Positions 40,608 through 52,000 of a stretch of 64,000 nt of DNA are shown piece after piece. Numbering within the stretch: the first letter of the stretch is position 1; each line of letters opens with the position of its first letter. The position numbers and the translations under genes are program-made. Under the pieces are notes generated by a model. It was not told where the DNA came from. It was given only the letters and a program-made list of their open reading frames with translations, and searched no databases. Origin of the DNA: Aporhodopirellula aestuarii (GTDB lineage Bacteria; Planctomycetota; Planctomycetia; Pirellulales; Pirellulaceae); NCBI RefSeq assembly GCF_023701485.1, contig NZ_JAMQBK010000012.1, positions 1-64,000 on the forward strand, read 5' to 3'.

Positions 40608-41333
40608 ATGGAACCACCCAACGACCTTCGCGAATTGCCGATGCGGCCCAACACGTTGGTGCTGTCTTACCTGGGCATTCGGCGGGCGATCGGATTGAGC
40701 GGGTTGTTGTTGCCGGTTGTCTTGGGACCGGGCGGGTTGCTGTTCGGGATCGAAATTCAAGATAACCTCAGCAGCTACTATCACACGCCACTTCGAGATG
40801 TGTTCGTGGGCACGTTATGCGCGATCGGCATTTTTCTGTTTTGCTATCGAGGATACGACAAGGTCGAAAATTGGACCGCGAACCTGGGGTGTGCCTCCGC
40901 GCTCGGCGTGGCTTTGTTCCCGCTGGACTTCAACAGTGACCCGTTGGTGCAGAAGTCGATTACCGGTTACCTCCACACGTTCAGCGGCGGCGTGTTCTTT
41001 TCAACGCTCGCGTTCTACTCGCTCTACCACTTCCCACGTGATTCACGTCGTGAGCAAGAGCCCCATTTGCGAGAACGTGACTTCGTTTACCGCATGAGCG
41101 GAGTCGTCATTTTGCTGGCGATGATGGCGATGGGCGGATACCTGTTCTTGTTGCCCAATGACTGGAAGCAAACCTTTAACGATTACAACTTCTTGTTTTG
41201 GATGGAGTGGATCGCGGTGTGGTCATTTGCATCGGCGTGGTTGGCAAAGGGACGCACAATCATCGCCGATATCGCCGTCGACGTGTTGGCCTATTCGAGC
41301 GAATTGGTTCTCGGTCGAGACGAACGCGAGTAG
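40608..41333 (+). CDS. Multi-pass membrane protein, DUF998-like
   Basis: A 241-residue protein from the ATG at 40608 (a GTG directly before it is the other option). About six hydrophobic helices are visible, among them AIGLSGLLLPVVLGPGGLLF, VFVGTLCAIGIFLFCYRGYD and VVILLAMMAMGGYLFLLPND. The phrase LSSYYHTPLRDVFVGTLCAI is typical of small 6-7-helix membrane proteins of unknown function. A composite repeat begins directly after the stop and may serve as its terminator. Confidence 0.75.
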   Translation: MEPPNDLRELPMRPNTLVLSYLGIRRAIGLSGLLLPVVLGPGGLLFGIEIQDNLSSYYHTPLRDVFVGTLCAIGIFLFCYRGYDKVENWTANLGCASALGVALFPLDFNSDPLVQKSITGYLHTFSGGVFFSTLAFYSLYHFPRDSRREQEPHLRERDFVYRMSGVVILLAMMAMGGYLFLLPNDWKQTFNDYNFLFWMEWIAVWSFASAWLAKGRTIIADIAVDVLAYSSELVLGRDERE

Positions 41334-41337
41334 TGCT

Positions 41338-41526
41338 TCATCAGCATTGAAAATGGGGGTGAGACCGGGCGGTTCACGCCGCTCCGCTAAGCCTTTTAGC
41401 GGTAGGACGCGAGCCCAATGCCATTCACTTTGGTAGCGGTGCGGCGCATGCCGCTCGGTAAGTACAAAAGTAGATCGTGTAGGACGCAAGCCTTCGGTTC
41501 GAACAACCCAAGATCCCGGCTTAGCA
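41338..41526 (-). repeat. Composite palindromic repeat B, inverted copy
   Basis: Read on the minus strand it begins CTAAGCCGGGATCTTGGG and ends with CACCCCCATTTTCAATGC. The same end sequences and inner GCGGAACGGCG-type palindromes occur at 45936-46055 and 58115-58320, and partly at 57004-57100. Confidence 0.7.
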
Positions 41527-41665
41527 AACGCAGTCATGGCTCATTGCGCGTGCTCGCTAGATCAGGAAGGCAGCGAATGCGATTGCTGTACAAGCGGAGA
41601 TCGGATGCTGTGATTTTTCTTTTTAGGACGCAATCGCATGGGGGATCTTGGTGGCGAGTTTTGCG
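41527..41665. other. Short gap, no gene seen
   Basis: Bases between the composite repeat and the receiver gene. No gene or clear structure. Confidence 0.4.
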
Positions 41666-42079
41666 TCAGACTGGACTAAAATAACGCAGCGCCGCGAACG
41701 ATAACGCACGCACATCGACCGGTTTGGGAACGACGGCGTGGACATGGAGTTGGTTTAGTTCCACCAACGTTTCGACATCGAGTTTGGAACTACACACGAT
41801 GATCGGGATCTCGCGGCAATATTCGATCTCGCTGTTGCGGAGATCTTCAATCATGGTCTCTCCATCCATTCCCGGCATTTCGAGATCCGTGACGATCGCA
41901 TCGGGGTGGAAGTCACGAATGACTGAGAGCGCGGACCGTCCGTCATCCGCTTTTAACGTGTTAAAACCGAGTCGTTCGAGTGTTGCGGCGACGAGGTGGC
42001 GAGAGGAGGCTGCATCATCAACGACCAACACGGTGGCTGCAGTTGGCAGGGTTGCGTTCGGATCAGGAATTTTGAGCAT
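41666..42079 (-). CDS. CheY-like single-domain response regulator
   Basis: A 137-residue protein from the ATG at 42079 (GAGGCGAAGC upstream). It is a stand-alone receiver domain: VLVVDDAASSRH (acidic pair), AIVTDLEMPGMDG (phosphorylated Asp in VTDLEM), IIVCSSK (conserved Thr/Ser position) and VVPKPVD (Lys). There is no output domain, so it probably acts by protein contact or phosphotransfer. No kinase is adjacent; the hybrid kinases at 46-55 kb are the nearest. Confidence 0.88.
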   Translation of the reverse strand: MLKIPDPNATLPTAATVLVVDDAASSRHLVAATLERLGFNTLKADDGRSALSVIRDFHPDAIVTDLEMPGMDGETMIEDLRNSEIEYCREIPIIVCSSKLDVETLVELNQLHVHAVVPKPVDVRALSFAALRYFSPV

Positions 42080-42629
42080 GCTTCGCCTCGGATGAATCAA
42101 TCTAAATTACATGTCACCGTATCACCTTACGAATCAGTTGGTCTCGAGAGGGTAGATGGGAGCACTGGATGAATAGGATCAATCAATCGAATGATTTCGA
42201 CGGTTCCCAGAGACGCAAACGATGTTCCAACGGGAACTGTTTGGCACGGGAATCGCGTTGGTCATCTTATCGGCATCGGCCTTTAAAAATGCTGCGTGAG
42301 TAGCGTTTGATCACCACTCGGGAAAAGCTAGCTGTTAGCCAGTTTGGTTTGGTCCGGTTTGTGGGCGATGATCCGTTGCAATGCATGATTGATGGATCGA
42401 AATGCCGATGTATTCGAGATAGCTGAATAAAAGAAAGTGCCTGGAGGATGCACCGGAGAGTTGTTTTGCTGCAATCCAGAATGTCATTTTAATTCCACAA
42501 CCGGGGCTTACTCTCATACAGGTGGTCGAATGCACTCTCGTACTTTTGCTGAGTCGCACAGTGAAGCGTGACTTGCCACCTGTTTGCCGATGTTGCCGCA
42601 TCCTGACTGCGGTGTGTTTCCTACCACGA

Positions 42630-42751
42630 GGGACATTGATTTAATTACTGCGGGATTTCAAATGTAGCGGAACGGCGCGAGCCGTCCGGTGACTCGGGAC
42701 CGGACGGCTTGCGCCGTTCCGCTAAAAAAAAACTAAAACAATCAACGTCCC
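42630..42751 (+). repeat. Nested palindromic element A, copy 1
   Basis: ~122 bp. Core 42665-42724 has 26-base arms starting TAGCGGAACGGCGCGAGCC, with one mismatch and a spacer of 8. Outer ends resemble GGGACGTCGATT and AATCGACGTCCC, with a shared inner box ACTGCGG on the left and ACTAAAACAATC on the right. Confidence 0.85.
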
Positions 42752-42861
42752 AAGTGTTCTAACTAACGCGATAATGCATGCCGGCTAGTACGACGCTCGT
42801 TTGTTTCATGACATTTGACGCGTTTCTACAATGATTCTCGACAGACGTATCGCATTGATTG

Positions 42862-42981
42862 GACGTCGAATTAAATACTGCGGAAATTCAATTGTAGAGG
42901 AATGACGCAAACCGCCCGGTAACGCGGGACCAGACGGCTTGCTCCCTTCCGCTAAAAATAGCTCTTAAACACTCGACCTCC
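42862..42981 (+). repeat. Nested palindromic element A, copy 2 (diverged)
   Basis: ~120 bp. Core 42896-42955 begins TAGAGGAATGACGCAAACCG. More mismatches than other copies (for example TGCTCCCTTCCGCTA on the right arm), so probably older. Confidence 0.8.
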
Positions 42982-43090
42982 CTTCAATGTGTGCTGGCGT
43001 TGACTTGTGATTCAGACGCCGGCGGTTTTAATCTCGAAAGTTTTCATTTCAAGATATTTGACATATTCCCCACTTACACCGGAAAAGATG

Positions 43091-44116
43091 ATGGCAACCA
43101 ATACCGCGCGAGCCGTGGATAACAAACGGATCGAACTCGCGTCACGTCCCGATGGGATGCCGACATTAAGCAATTTTAAACTTAATACGGTGGCTCTCGC
43201 GCCGATCGAAGACGGTGAATTTCTCGTTCGAAATCAATGGATGTCGGTCGATCCGTACATGCGAGGCCGGATGAAGGAAGTGGACAGTTATGTGCCGCCG
43301 TTTCAGATCGGAAAGGCTTTGGAGGGCGGTTGCATCGGCGTGATTGTCGAGTCGAAAAACGACCGGTTTGCGGAGGGGGACCTCGTGCTCGGCAATCAAG
43401 GTTGGCGAGAATACTGGAAGTCGACCGGCCAGGGTGTTCAAAAAATTGATCCCGAGTTGGCGCCCGCTCAAGCGTACCTTGGTGCGTTGGGAATGACCGG
43501 CATGACTGCGTGGGTCGGCCTCAAACGAATTGCGAACATTCAATCGGGTGAAACGGTATTTGTGTCGGCCGCCTCGGGAGCAGTCGGTTCGATGGTCGCT
43601 CAGATCGCAAAGGCGAATGGCTGCAACGTGATCGGTAGTGCGGGGAAACAATCCAAGATTGATTGGCTGCGAGATCGTGCCGGAATTGAACAGGTGATGA
43701 ACTACAAAGCGACGGACAATCTCACCGAGGAACTCGGTAAGTTGGCCCCCGATGGAATCGACGTCTATTTCGACAATGTGGGTGGTGAGCATCTCGAAGC
43801 CGCACTGCAGCACATGAATGACTTTGGGCGGATCGCCGCGTGTGGAATGATTTCCACTTACAACGCGACCAAACCACCTGCGGCTCCTCGCAATCTGTTT
43901 CAGGTGATCGGGAAGCGAATCCGCATGCAGGGATTCATCGTTCGCGATCACATGGAAGATTATCAAGAATTCATGCGTGACGTCTCGACGCTGATTCGTA
44001 GCGAACGTGTTGTCTGGGAAGAAACCATCACGGACGGTTTGGAGAACGCCCCGAACGCATTCATTGGACTTTTTGAGGGCGAGAATCTAGGCAAATCGCT
44101 GGTGCGGATCAGCTAA
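43091..44116 (+). CDS. NADP-dependent MDR-family oxidoreductase, CurA type
   Basis: A 341-residue zinc-free medium-chain reductase, close in pattern to curcumin/dihydrocurcumin reductase CurA and prostaglandin reductases, which reduce alkenals and enones with NADPH. Visible are NQWMSVDPYMRGRM at the N-terminus, the dinucleotide motif VSAASGAVGSMVAQIAK, and DGIDVYFDNVGGEHLEAAL. Start chosen at 43091 (GGAAAAG seven bases upstream). Length fits the family (340-345). It stands alone between repeat-rich gaps. Specific substrate not deducible. Confidence 0.88.
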   Translation: MATNTARAVDNKRIELASRPDGMPTLSNFKLNTVALAPIEDGEFLVRNQWMSVDPYMRGRMKEVDSYVPPFQIGKALEGGCIGVIVESKNDRFAEGDLVLGNQGWREYWKSTGQGVQKIDPELAPAQAYLGALGMTGMTAWVGLKRIANIQSGETVFVSAASGAVGSMVAQIAKANGCNVIGSAGKQSKIDWLRDRAGIEQVMNYKATDNLTEELGKLAPDGIDVYFDNVGGEHLEAALQHMNDFGRIAACGMISTYNATKPPAAPRNLFQVIGKRIRMQGFIVRDHMEDYQEFMRDVSTLIRSERVVWEETITDGLENAPNAFIGLFEGENLGKSLVRIS

Positions 44117-44539
44117 CGTTTCTTCTTGTTGCGGCGGCGGAACTCGCCAATGTTTTCGGCGAACGAATAGTCATGGCGATGGAGTTGCTTCCATCGCTTT
44201 CGAATTTCATGCCTTGGGACGTCGAGTGAATCACTGCGGAACTTCAGATGTAGCGGAACGGCGCAAGCCGTTCGGTAACGCGGGACCGGACGGCTTACTC
44301 CGTTCCGCTAGAAAGAGCACTAAAACAATCGACGTCCTTCCGCATTTGTAGAGACGGCATGAAATTCATCGACGTGTGCTCTGCTCATATTCTTCTTGGG
44401 CGGAGTTTGATTGGGAACAGGACGTTCTCAGATCTTAGTTCGGTACGTGAATCGCTGCGTTCCTAAGTGAACAAATCGCGGATGTCAGAATTTGGTGTTC
44501 CGACGACGCGGCAATCTACACTCACAACGGAGAGATGCA
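44117..44539. other. Gap with one palindromic element
   Basis: About 420 bases holding element A copy 3 (44217-44336). Nothing else seen besides the Shine-Dalgarno of the next gene (GGAGAG, 44529-44534). Confidence 0.5.
44217..44336 (+). repeat. Nested palindromic element A, copy 3
   Basis: ~120 bp. Core 44251-44310 begins TAGCGGAACGGCGCAAGCCG. Outer boxes GGACGTCGAGTGAATCACTG and ACTAAAACAATCGACGTCC are well preserved. Confidence 0.85.
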
Positions 44540-45919
44540 ATGACGATCATGAGCGTCAACCCTGCAACCAACGAAACAATCGAAACATACACGCCGCTGA
44601 CCAAAGACGAAACAATCGCGGCGATTGAAAAAGCCGACAACGCCTATCGCGAGTGGAAACGCACGTCCTTTGAGGAACGACGCAAGGTGGTGTCCGCGTA
44701 TGCGGAACAGTTGCGAGAGCGGACCGACGAATTTGCCCGCATGATTACGCTCGACATGGGCAAACGGATTTCCGAGAGCGTGGAGGAAATCGAGTTCTGT
44801 GCCGAAATCGCTGAGTTCTACGCGACCAATGCGGAGCGGTTTCTGGCTGACCAGCCGATGGAGAATGTTGATGCCGACGCGCGGATTCATTTCGAACCTC
44901 TCGGCGTTCTGATGGGAGTCATGCCATGGAATTTCCCTTTTTACCAAGTGACCCGCTTTGCGGCACCGAACATCATGGCGGGGAACACGGTCATGGTGAA
45001 GCATGCCAGCAACGTACCGCGGTGTGCTGAGGCGATCGCGGAATTGTTTTCCGATGTGGGGCTGCCTGATGGTGTCTACACGAACTTGTTTATCCCGTCG
45101 GAATTTGTCGAGGTCATCGTATCCGATTCTCGCGTGCAAGGAGTGTCGTTGACCGGTAGCGAACGAGCCGGGGCTGCCGTAGCGGCGTTGGCGGGGAAGA
45201 ACTTGAAACGGTCGGTCTTGGAGCTTGGCGGGAACGACCCGTTCATCGTTCTGGAAGACGCCGATATGGAACGGACCGTCGAACTGGCGGTGCAAGGGCG
45301 AATGGTGAATGCCGGCCAGTCGTGTGTTGCGGCAAAACGGTTCATCGTCGTTGAGGCGGTCGCAGATGAGTTTTTGGAACGGTTCAAAGAGGCGATGTCT
45401 GCGCTCGAGATGGGCGATCCGATGGATGAATCGACGACCCTATCGCCGCTGTCGACCGAGGACGCAGCAGTCAAGTTGCAGGAACAGGTTCAAGCGTCGA
45501 TTGATGCGGGCGCAACCGTGTTGCTCGGTGGCGATCGACCGGATCGTGACGGAGCGTATTTCAATCCGACCATCTTGACCGATGTGACGCCAGACATGCC
45601 AACTTTCGATCAAGAGTTGTTCGGGCCGGTAGCGACGGTTTATGTGGTGAAAGACGAGCAGGCCGCGGTCGAGCTTGCCAACCAGTCGTCCTATGGACTC
45701 GGTGGAAGTGTTTACACACGTGACAAGGAACGCGGGCGCCGGGTGGCTGAGCAGATTGAGACCGGCATGGTCTTCTTGAACCAGCCGACGAACTCGCAAG
45801 CCGAGTTGCCGTTCGGAGGGATCAAGAATTCGGGATACGGTCGAGAACTGTCCCATCTTGGGATTCTCGAGTTCGTCAACAAAAAACTGATTCATCTGGG
45901 CCCGGCAGAATCAGAGTAG
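44540..45919 (+). CDS. Aldehyde dehydrogenase, succinate-semialdehyde dehydrogenase type
   Basis: A 459-residue NAD(P)-dependent dehydrogenase most like the Sad/YneI and GabD group, which oxidises succinate semialdehyde to succinate. Motifs: PWNFPFYQVTRFAAPNIMAG, TGSERAGAAVAALAG, catalytic Glu in LELGGNDPF, catalytic Cys in GQSCVAAKRF, and the C-terminal ELPFGGIKNSGYGRELS. Length fits (455-460). The ATG at 44540 follows GGAGAG. No GABA transaminase is adjacent, so the physiological substrate is open. Confidence 0.9.
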   Translation: MTIMSVNPATNETIETYTPLTKDETIAAIEKADNAYREWKRTSFEERRKVVSAYAEQLRERTDEFARMITLDMGKRISESVEEIEFCAEIAEFYATNAERFLADQPMENVDADARIHFEPLGVLMGVMPWNFPFYQVTRFAAPNIMAGNTVMVKHASNVPRCAEAIAELFSDVGLPDGVYTNLFIPSEFVEVIVSDSRVQGVSLTGSERAGAAVAALAGKNLKRSVLELGGNDPFIVLEDADMERTVELAVQGRMVNAGQSCVAAKRFIVVEAVADEFLERFKEAMSALEMGDPMDESTTLSPLSTEDAAVKLQEQVQASIDAGATVLLGGDRPDRDGAYFNPTILTDVTPDMPTFDQELFGPVATVYVVKDEQAAVELANQSSYGLGGSVYTRDKERGRRVAEQIETGMVFLNQPTNSQAELPFGGIKNSGYGRELSHLGILEFVNKKLIHLGPAESE

Positions 45920-45935
45920 ATTTCCGTCGGGTAAT

Positions 45936-46055
45936 CTAAGCTGGAATCTTGGGTTGCTCGAACCGGAGGGCATTGAGTTGGCGCCGTACCGCTAAAAAGC
46001 GTAGCGGAACGGCGCGAGCCGTCCGGTCTCACCCCCAATTTCCAATGCTGATAAG
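45936..46055 (+). repeat. Composite palindromic repeat B
   Basis: Begins CTAAGCTGGAATCTTGGG, includes TTGCTCGAACCGGAGGGC and GTAGCGGAACGGCGCGAGCC, and ends with CACCCCCAATTTCCAATGCT. It lies between the convergent aldehyde dehydrogenase and giant kinase genes and may act as a shared terminator. Confidence 0.75.
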
Positions 46056-46078
46056 GGACTCGCTTCTTGGTGTCTCGC

Positions 46079-49000
46079 TCAACAGTCGCGGAACGTCATG
46101 TCCGCGACCATCTGGATAAGGCGTCCGCTGTCGATGGGTTTGGACAGGTAATCATTGCATCCTGCTTCAAGGCACTCGTTCATGTCGCCCTGCATCGCGT
46201 CCGCGGTCAGTGCGATGATGGGACCTTTGTAGCCGAGCATCCGCAAGATCTTTGCGGTTTGATAGCCATCGAGATTGGGCATCTGCATGTCGAGCAGGAT
46301 TAGATCGGGACAGGTTTCTTTGCCGAGGTGCGCTTTCATGTGGTCGACGGCGACCTGTCCGTCTTCGCATTCGTCAACCGTCGCACCCGCCTTATTAAGC
46401 AGCCGTTTGCTCAAGAAGCGAATGTCGCGGCGATCATCGACGATGAGAACGTGGCACCGAAGTACCACCGAGGCCGAGGCACTTGGATGTTTGGCATCAA
46501 GGGTTGATGTCGAGGAGTAGTTGATCAGTTCGATGTCGTCTTGATCTCCGGCATCGACGGTCAGCGTGAATGTGCTGCCGACTCCTTCCGTACTGACGAG
46601 CGAAATCTCGCCTCCGAGCATCTCTGCCAAACGCTTGCTGATCGCGAGGCCCAAACCGGTGCCGCCAAATTGTCGGCTGACCGTTGAGTCTCCCTGCGAG
46701 AACGGTTTGAAGAGTCGGTCCTGTTGTTCCTGACTCATTCCGATGCCGGTATCCGCGATATCGAAATGCATGTAGCCGTGATTCGTTGTCGGCGATCCGT
46801 CGGGTGAAGAACATTCCGAGACGGATTGCTTCGGTACAGCGGTTTCGTACCGCACGCGAATTTTGACGTGACCTTTGCGGGTGAACTTGATCGCGTTGCC
46901 GACTAAGTTGATGAGAATCTGCTTAAGCCGTTTCGCATCAGATTCGATCAGTTTGGGCAATTTGCCTTCATACTCGACTTCGAGAGCGAGCCCTCCTTCA
47001 TTCGCTCGAACCGCCATCACGCTGCGAACGTCTTCGATAAGTCTCGCCGGTTGGAAGCGTTCACATTCGACGTCCAATTTGCCGGCTTCGATTTTTGACA
47101 GGTCAAGGATGTCGTTGATGATGTCGAGTAGGTAGTCGCCGTTTCGGCGGATCGTTTGGAGATGCCGGATCGCTTCGGGGTCATCGATCATGTCGCTGAT
47201 CAAATCGGCGTATCCGAGGATGGCGGTCATCGGCGTGCGGATCTCATGCGACATGTTTGCGACGAAGGCACTCTTGGATTGATTGGCGGCGACAGCGGCC
47301 CGTTCGCTTTCACGCAAACGCTCGGCGGTTAGATGCTCATCGGTGGAATCCCAGTTGAGCCCATACAAACTGACGACTTCGCCTTGTTTGTTCCTGACGA
47401 CTTCGCCGACACCGACCATCCAACGAATCTCTCCGTCAGGGCGTATGATTCGGAATTCGTGTTCGTAGACTGCTTCGCCGAGCGTCGCTTTTTGCCACAC
47501 GAGTTTCAGTTCTTCGACATCTTCGGGATGCACGTTCTGGAAGAAGAGTTCAGACGATGCCGGCTGATCACTCGGAAGGCCGAGCATCTCGTAAACTTCT
47601 TCGGTCCAAATGCTGCCGGTGGGTGACCACTCCCATGCAGCCATGTTGCCTGACTTCAACGCCAGACGCAGACGTTCTTCGCCCTGCCTCAGTCTTTCAG
47701 CGGTGAGTTTTTGGTCGGTGATGTCCCAGTTCACCCCGACCAGCCGCGTTGGTTGTCCGTCGCGGCCCGGGAACAGAGTTCCACATGCGGCGAGCCACCG
47801 CAGTTCACCATCAGGACGAATGATGCGAAATTCGACTTTGTAGTCGGTGTTTTCGGTCGCGTCTTTCGGCCTCGCGGCTTTGAATACGTGGAGGTCGTCC
47901 GGGTGGATCAGGTCAAAGAGCGTCTTGCCTGTCCGTGGTGCGTTCTTGTCGATGCCGATGACCTCGCACCATTGATCATCCCAGTGTGCGACGTCTGTAT
48001 CGGGTTGCCATTCGAATGCACCCATCTGGGCGGCTTCCATCGCCAGCGATAATCGTTGGCGGCTTTCATCAAGTTCGGTTTGGAACTGCACTTCTTGCGT
48101 GACGTCCCGAGCGACCAAGGTTCCTCGGACGGGAACGGGAGGTGACACGGAGTAATCAAAGAAGACTCGCTTGCGGATGTCGAGCCAGCGAATGTCGCCG
48201 TTGGGCAATACGATCCGATGGCGATCGGAGATTTCTCCATCGTTGATCGAGTCGAGGTTCTGTTGGATCGATGAAACGACCTTTTCCCGGTCTTCGGGAT
48301 GGAACCGGGCATGAAGTTCATCACGAGTTACGGTGAGCGGTTCGTCTCCAAACCCGTAGAGACGGGCGGCTTCGCGAGAAAGTTCGACTCGTTTGGTCGC
48401 GTAATCGACTTCGGCGAGTCCCAACGCAGCCACGTCAATTCCGAGTTGTAGTTTCCGCTGTGATTCCACTACCGCGGCTTCGGCTTCTTTGCGATCAAGG
48501 ATGTCAACGGCAGAGGGAATCAGGTGGGTGACGTTTCCACTTTCGTCGATGACGGGATTGAGCATGAAGTCGAGTACTCGTCGTTGGTCGCCGGAGACGC
48601 GGTATCTCATGTCGCAGCGAATCGATTCACCGCCCGCGGCGCGTTCGATCAGGTGTTTCAGTTCGGACTGGAGGGCCGGATCAAAATTCCACCAGTACGT
48701 ATCCCAGAACTTTTGTCCGATCAGTTCTTCGCGTTCGAGACTGGCTGAACGCAACGCGGGGGCGTTGGCTTCGAGCAGGGTTCCGTCCGGCGAGAGCACG
48801 CCGATGAATCCGACGGTGTTGTCAATCACTCGTCGGAGTTGTGCTTCGCGATCCGCCAATTCCAATTGGATCTGTTTGCGATCGGTGATATCGGAAACCA
48901 CACCGAAAAAATCTTCGACATCCCCAGTCCTGCTGAGTGCGGTTTGGCCGCGTCCGTGCAACCAACGACGTTCGCCGTTGGGCAAGTTGATGATGTACTC

Positions 49001-52000
49001 TTCGTCAAAAATACCTTTGTTGGCGATCGCATCTTCTATGGCTTTGGCAACGCGGTCGCGATGTGACTCATCGATACGGTTCATGATCGATTCGAGGTCG
49101 GCCGCTTCGTCACTACCGAATCCAAGCAGATTTTTAAGCCCCTCTTCGACAATCACCTCGTTGGTGTGCATGTTCCAACTCCACGGCGCCACCTTGCTGA
49201 ACGTCATCGAGAGCTCAAGCCTCGCTTTTGCCAACGCAAGTTGTCTTTCGGCGGCATGGCGGGCTCCGATATCGACACCGGAGGGAATCAGATATTCGAC
49301 TTCTCCGTTGTCGTCAAATACGGGAGCGATCATGAAATCGATGTAAACGCCGTCGTCATCTTCAGCAAAGAGGGACACGTCGAATCGAACCGTTTCGCCG
49401 GCAAAGGCACGATCCATGGCGTCACGGATTGTCCGTTCGACTTCCGAAGAATAGGTCCACCAAGGTGTTTTTGCGAAGTGTTTGCCAACGACCTGTTCAC
49501 GCGAGGTGTTAGCAATCTCGAGAGATCGGTCGTCGATTTCGACGAGAAGACCGCTGCGGTCGATCAGGCCCACCAGGCCGAGTTGGTGGTTGATGACTCG
49601 TCGCAGATGGGATTCACGAGTGGAGAGATCCAATTCATGACGTTTGCGTTCCGTGATGTCGGTACACATGCCGACCCAGCGTTTGACGGATCCGTTTGCG
49701 TCTCTTTGCGGCAATGCACGCGAGTGAGCCCAACGATAAGCATCGCTGTTTTGGTGCCAAATTCGGTATTCACACGAAAAGGGGGTTTGCTGTTTTACGG
49801 TTGATAACCAAGTCTGGATCGTCCGTTCGCGGTCGTCTTCATGGATGGCGTTGAGCCAACCTTCACCCAGCCACTCGTCAATCGATTGGCCTGTAAAGGC
49901 TCGCCAAGATGGTGAGTCTTCGGTGACCTTGCCTTCGGCGTCGGTGACCCACACGATTTGTGACGACGCGTCGACGAGGAGTTGGAAGAGTTCTTTGCTT
50001 TCGCGAAGTTGGGTGACGTCGGTGAAGGTGACCACAACACCTTCTTCGGACCCGGTGTGCGATCGATACGGCAGCACGCGTCGGATATAAGACCTGCCTG
50101 AATGAGCGTCGACGGTGTCTTCGGTCGCTTCGCCTTTGCGAATCTGTGACGGATCCGGTAGCGGCGGCATGTTAGCGGCGTTCGGGACGAACATCTCGAG
50201 AGGCCGACCGATGTCCGTCGCAATGAGGTCGTATAGGTCTGCGATAGCCGGTGTGAAATTGCGGATTCTCAACTCATCGTCGAGAAAGACAGTCGCAATT
50301 TGCGTGCTCCGCAGCAGGTTCTCAAGGTCGTCGTGGGCGCGAGCAATCGCGTCGCTGCTCGCTCGGATTTCCTCTTTGGAGGTTTCGAGTTCTTCGTTGG
50401 CCGATTGCAGTTCCTCGTTGATCGAGAGCAATTCTTGATTGGAAGATTTCAGCTCTTCGTTGGCCGCTTCGATATCTTGCAGCGTCTTGTCGAGGTCTTC
50501 TCGCGTCGTTTCGAGTTCCCACTCGAGTTGCGTGACGAGCGATTCTTGGTCGTGTGTTGCCTGGTTCGCGTCAGTCGATTCCGCGGAGTTTTCCCGTTGG
50601 AAGGGGTTTCCAACATCTTGAAAGACAACCAGGTACAGAGCTTCGTCTTCGCCGAGTCGCGGCATTGGTTGAACGGTGATCATTACCCGCTGGGTCAATT
50701 CTCCGACCCGGATCGACATGTTTTCGTGTTCGACACGACGTCGAGTCCTTTTGGCTTCTGCGATAGCCGCCCGCAGTCCGATCCTCAATCCTCGAGCGGT
50801 CATTTTGACGATGTTGTTTTGATAGTCGCCGCCGCTGACAGTCAGGTAACGTTCCATGTTCGCCGACGCATTGAGAATCTGGCCTGACTCGTTAATCACG
50901 ACACTCTTGGGAGCGAATTCATCGAGTGTGATGCGTTGTCGGATTTCGGTAAGATCGGTATCGCGATCGTGGGAAACATCTTGTGCGTTGTCTTTGCTGG
51001 TGGAGTGACGCGGGATTCGGTGTTGATTCGAGCCGCGAGACGCGATCGCGGTACCTTTGCGTTGAGAAATGCGATGTCGAACATCGAGGGAGCGGAACAG
51101 GTCACCGTGAGAAAGGATCTTTTCGCTGGGACCGAGGAAAAGATATCCCGCAGGGCGCAGTGCGTAGTGGAAGAGTGGAATCAGTTTGTTCTGAAGGTGA
51201 GCCCCGAGGTAGATCATCAGGTTGCGGCATGAAATCAGGTCCAGTCTGGAGAACGGCGGATCGCTGATCAGGTTGTGCACTGAAAAGAGAACCGATTCGC
51301 GAACCATTTTTTTGATCTGATAATGCTTGCCGCGGTTGGTGAAGAAACGTTTGAGCCGCTCGCGGCTGACCTGTTCTTCGATACCGATCGGGTAGGTACC
51401 CGCGCGGGCGATTTGTAAGGCATGCTCGTCGATGTCGGTCGCAAAGATTTGTAACTGACACGTTGACTCCAACTCCGCCATCACTTCGTGGCAGAGGATT
51501 GCCAGCGAGTATGCTTCTTGGCCGGTTGCACATCCGGCGACCCAAATTCGAACGCAGTCCTCCGACGAGCGATTTTCGAACAATTTGGGTAGCACGAGTT
51601 CTCGCAATGAGTCGAACGCCGATTCATCGCGAAAGAACGCGGTCACACCGATCAAAAGTTCACGAAACAGCTGACGGACTTCGTCTTCCTGTCGCTGAAG
51701 AAGTGCCACGTAGTCGTCAACGTTCGGAACTTTGAGGACCTGCATCCGACGTTGAATGCGGCGGATGAGAGAATTGGGCTTGTAGTGTTGGAAATTGTGT
51801 TGTGTGACTTGGGAGAGTCGTTCGGCGATGGCGGGAATGGCTTCTTTGATTTCGCCACGCCGTTGTTTATCGGTTTGCAGAGCTTCGATCGACCGCAGGT
51901 GTTGCACGTAGTTCTGCAATTCCACCGCGATCTCACGTGGTGGCAACACGTGATCGGCAACGCCCGTGGTGGCGGCGCTTCGCGGCATCGAATCGAACCG

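Larger units (their letters stand above)
42080..43090. other. Repeat-rich gap of about 1 kb
   Basis: No gene that I can support. It contains two copies of the ~120-bp nested palindromic element (42630-42751 and 42862-42981). A minus-strand frame at 42335-42601 has no domain or start signal. Confidence 0.6.

Noticed and set aside
43166-43966. Minus-strand open frame of 266 codons
   Set aside because: Lies wholly opposite the CurA-type reductase, which has clear family motifs.
42630-44336. CRISPR array
   Set aside because: Repeats are few, long, palindromic and unevenly spaced, with no unique spacers of constant length and no cas genes.
44522-45295. Minus-strand open frame of 257 codons
   Set aside because: Shadow of the aldehyde dehydrogenase, without motifs of its own.
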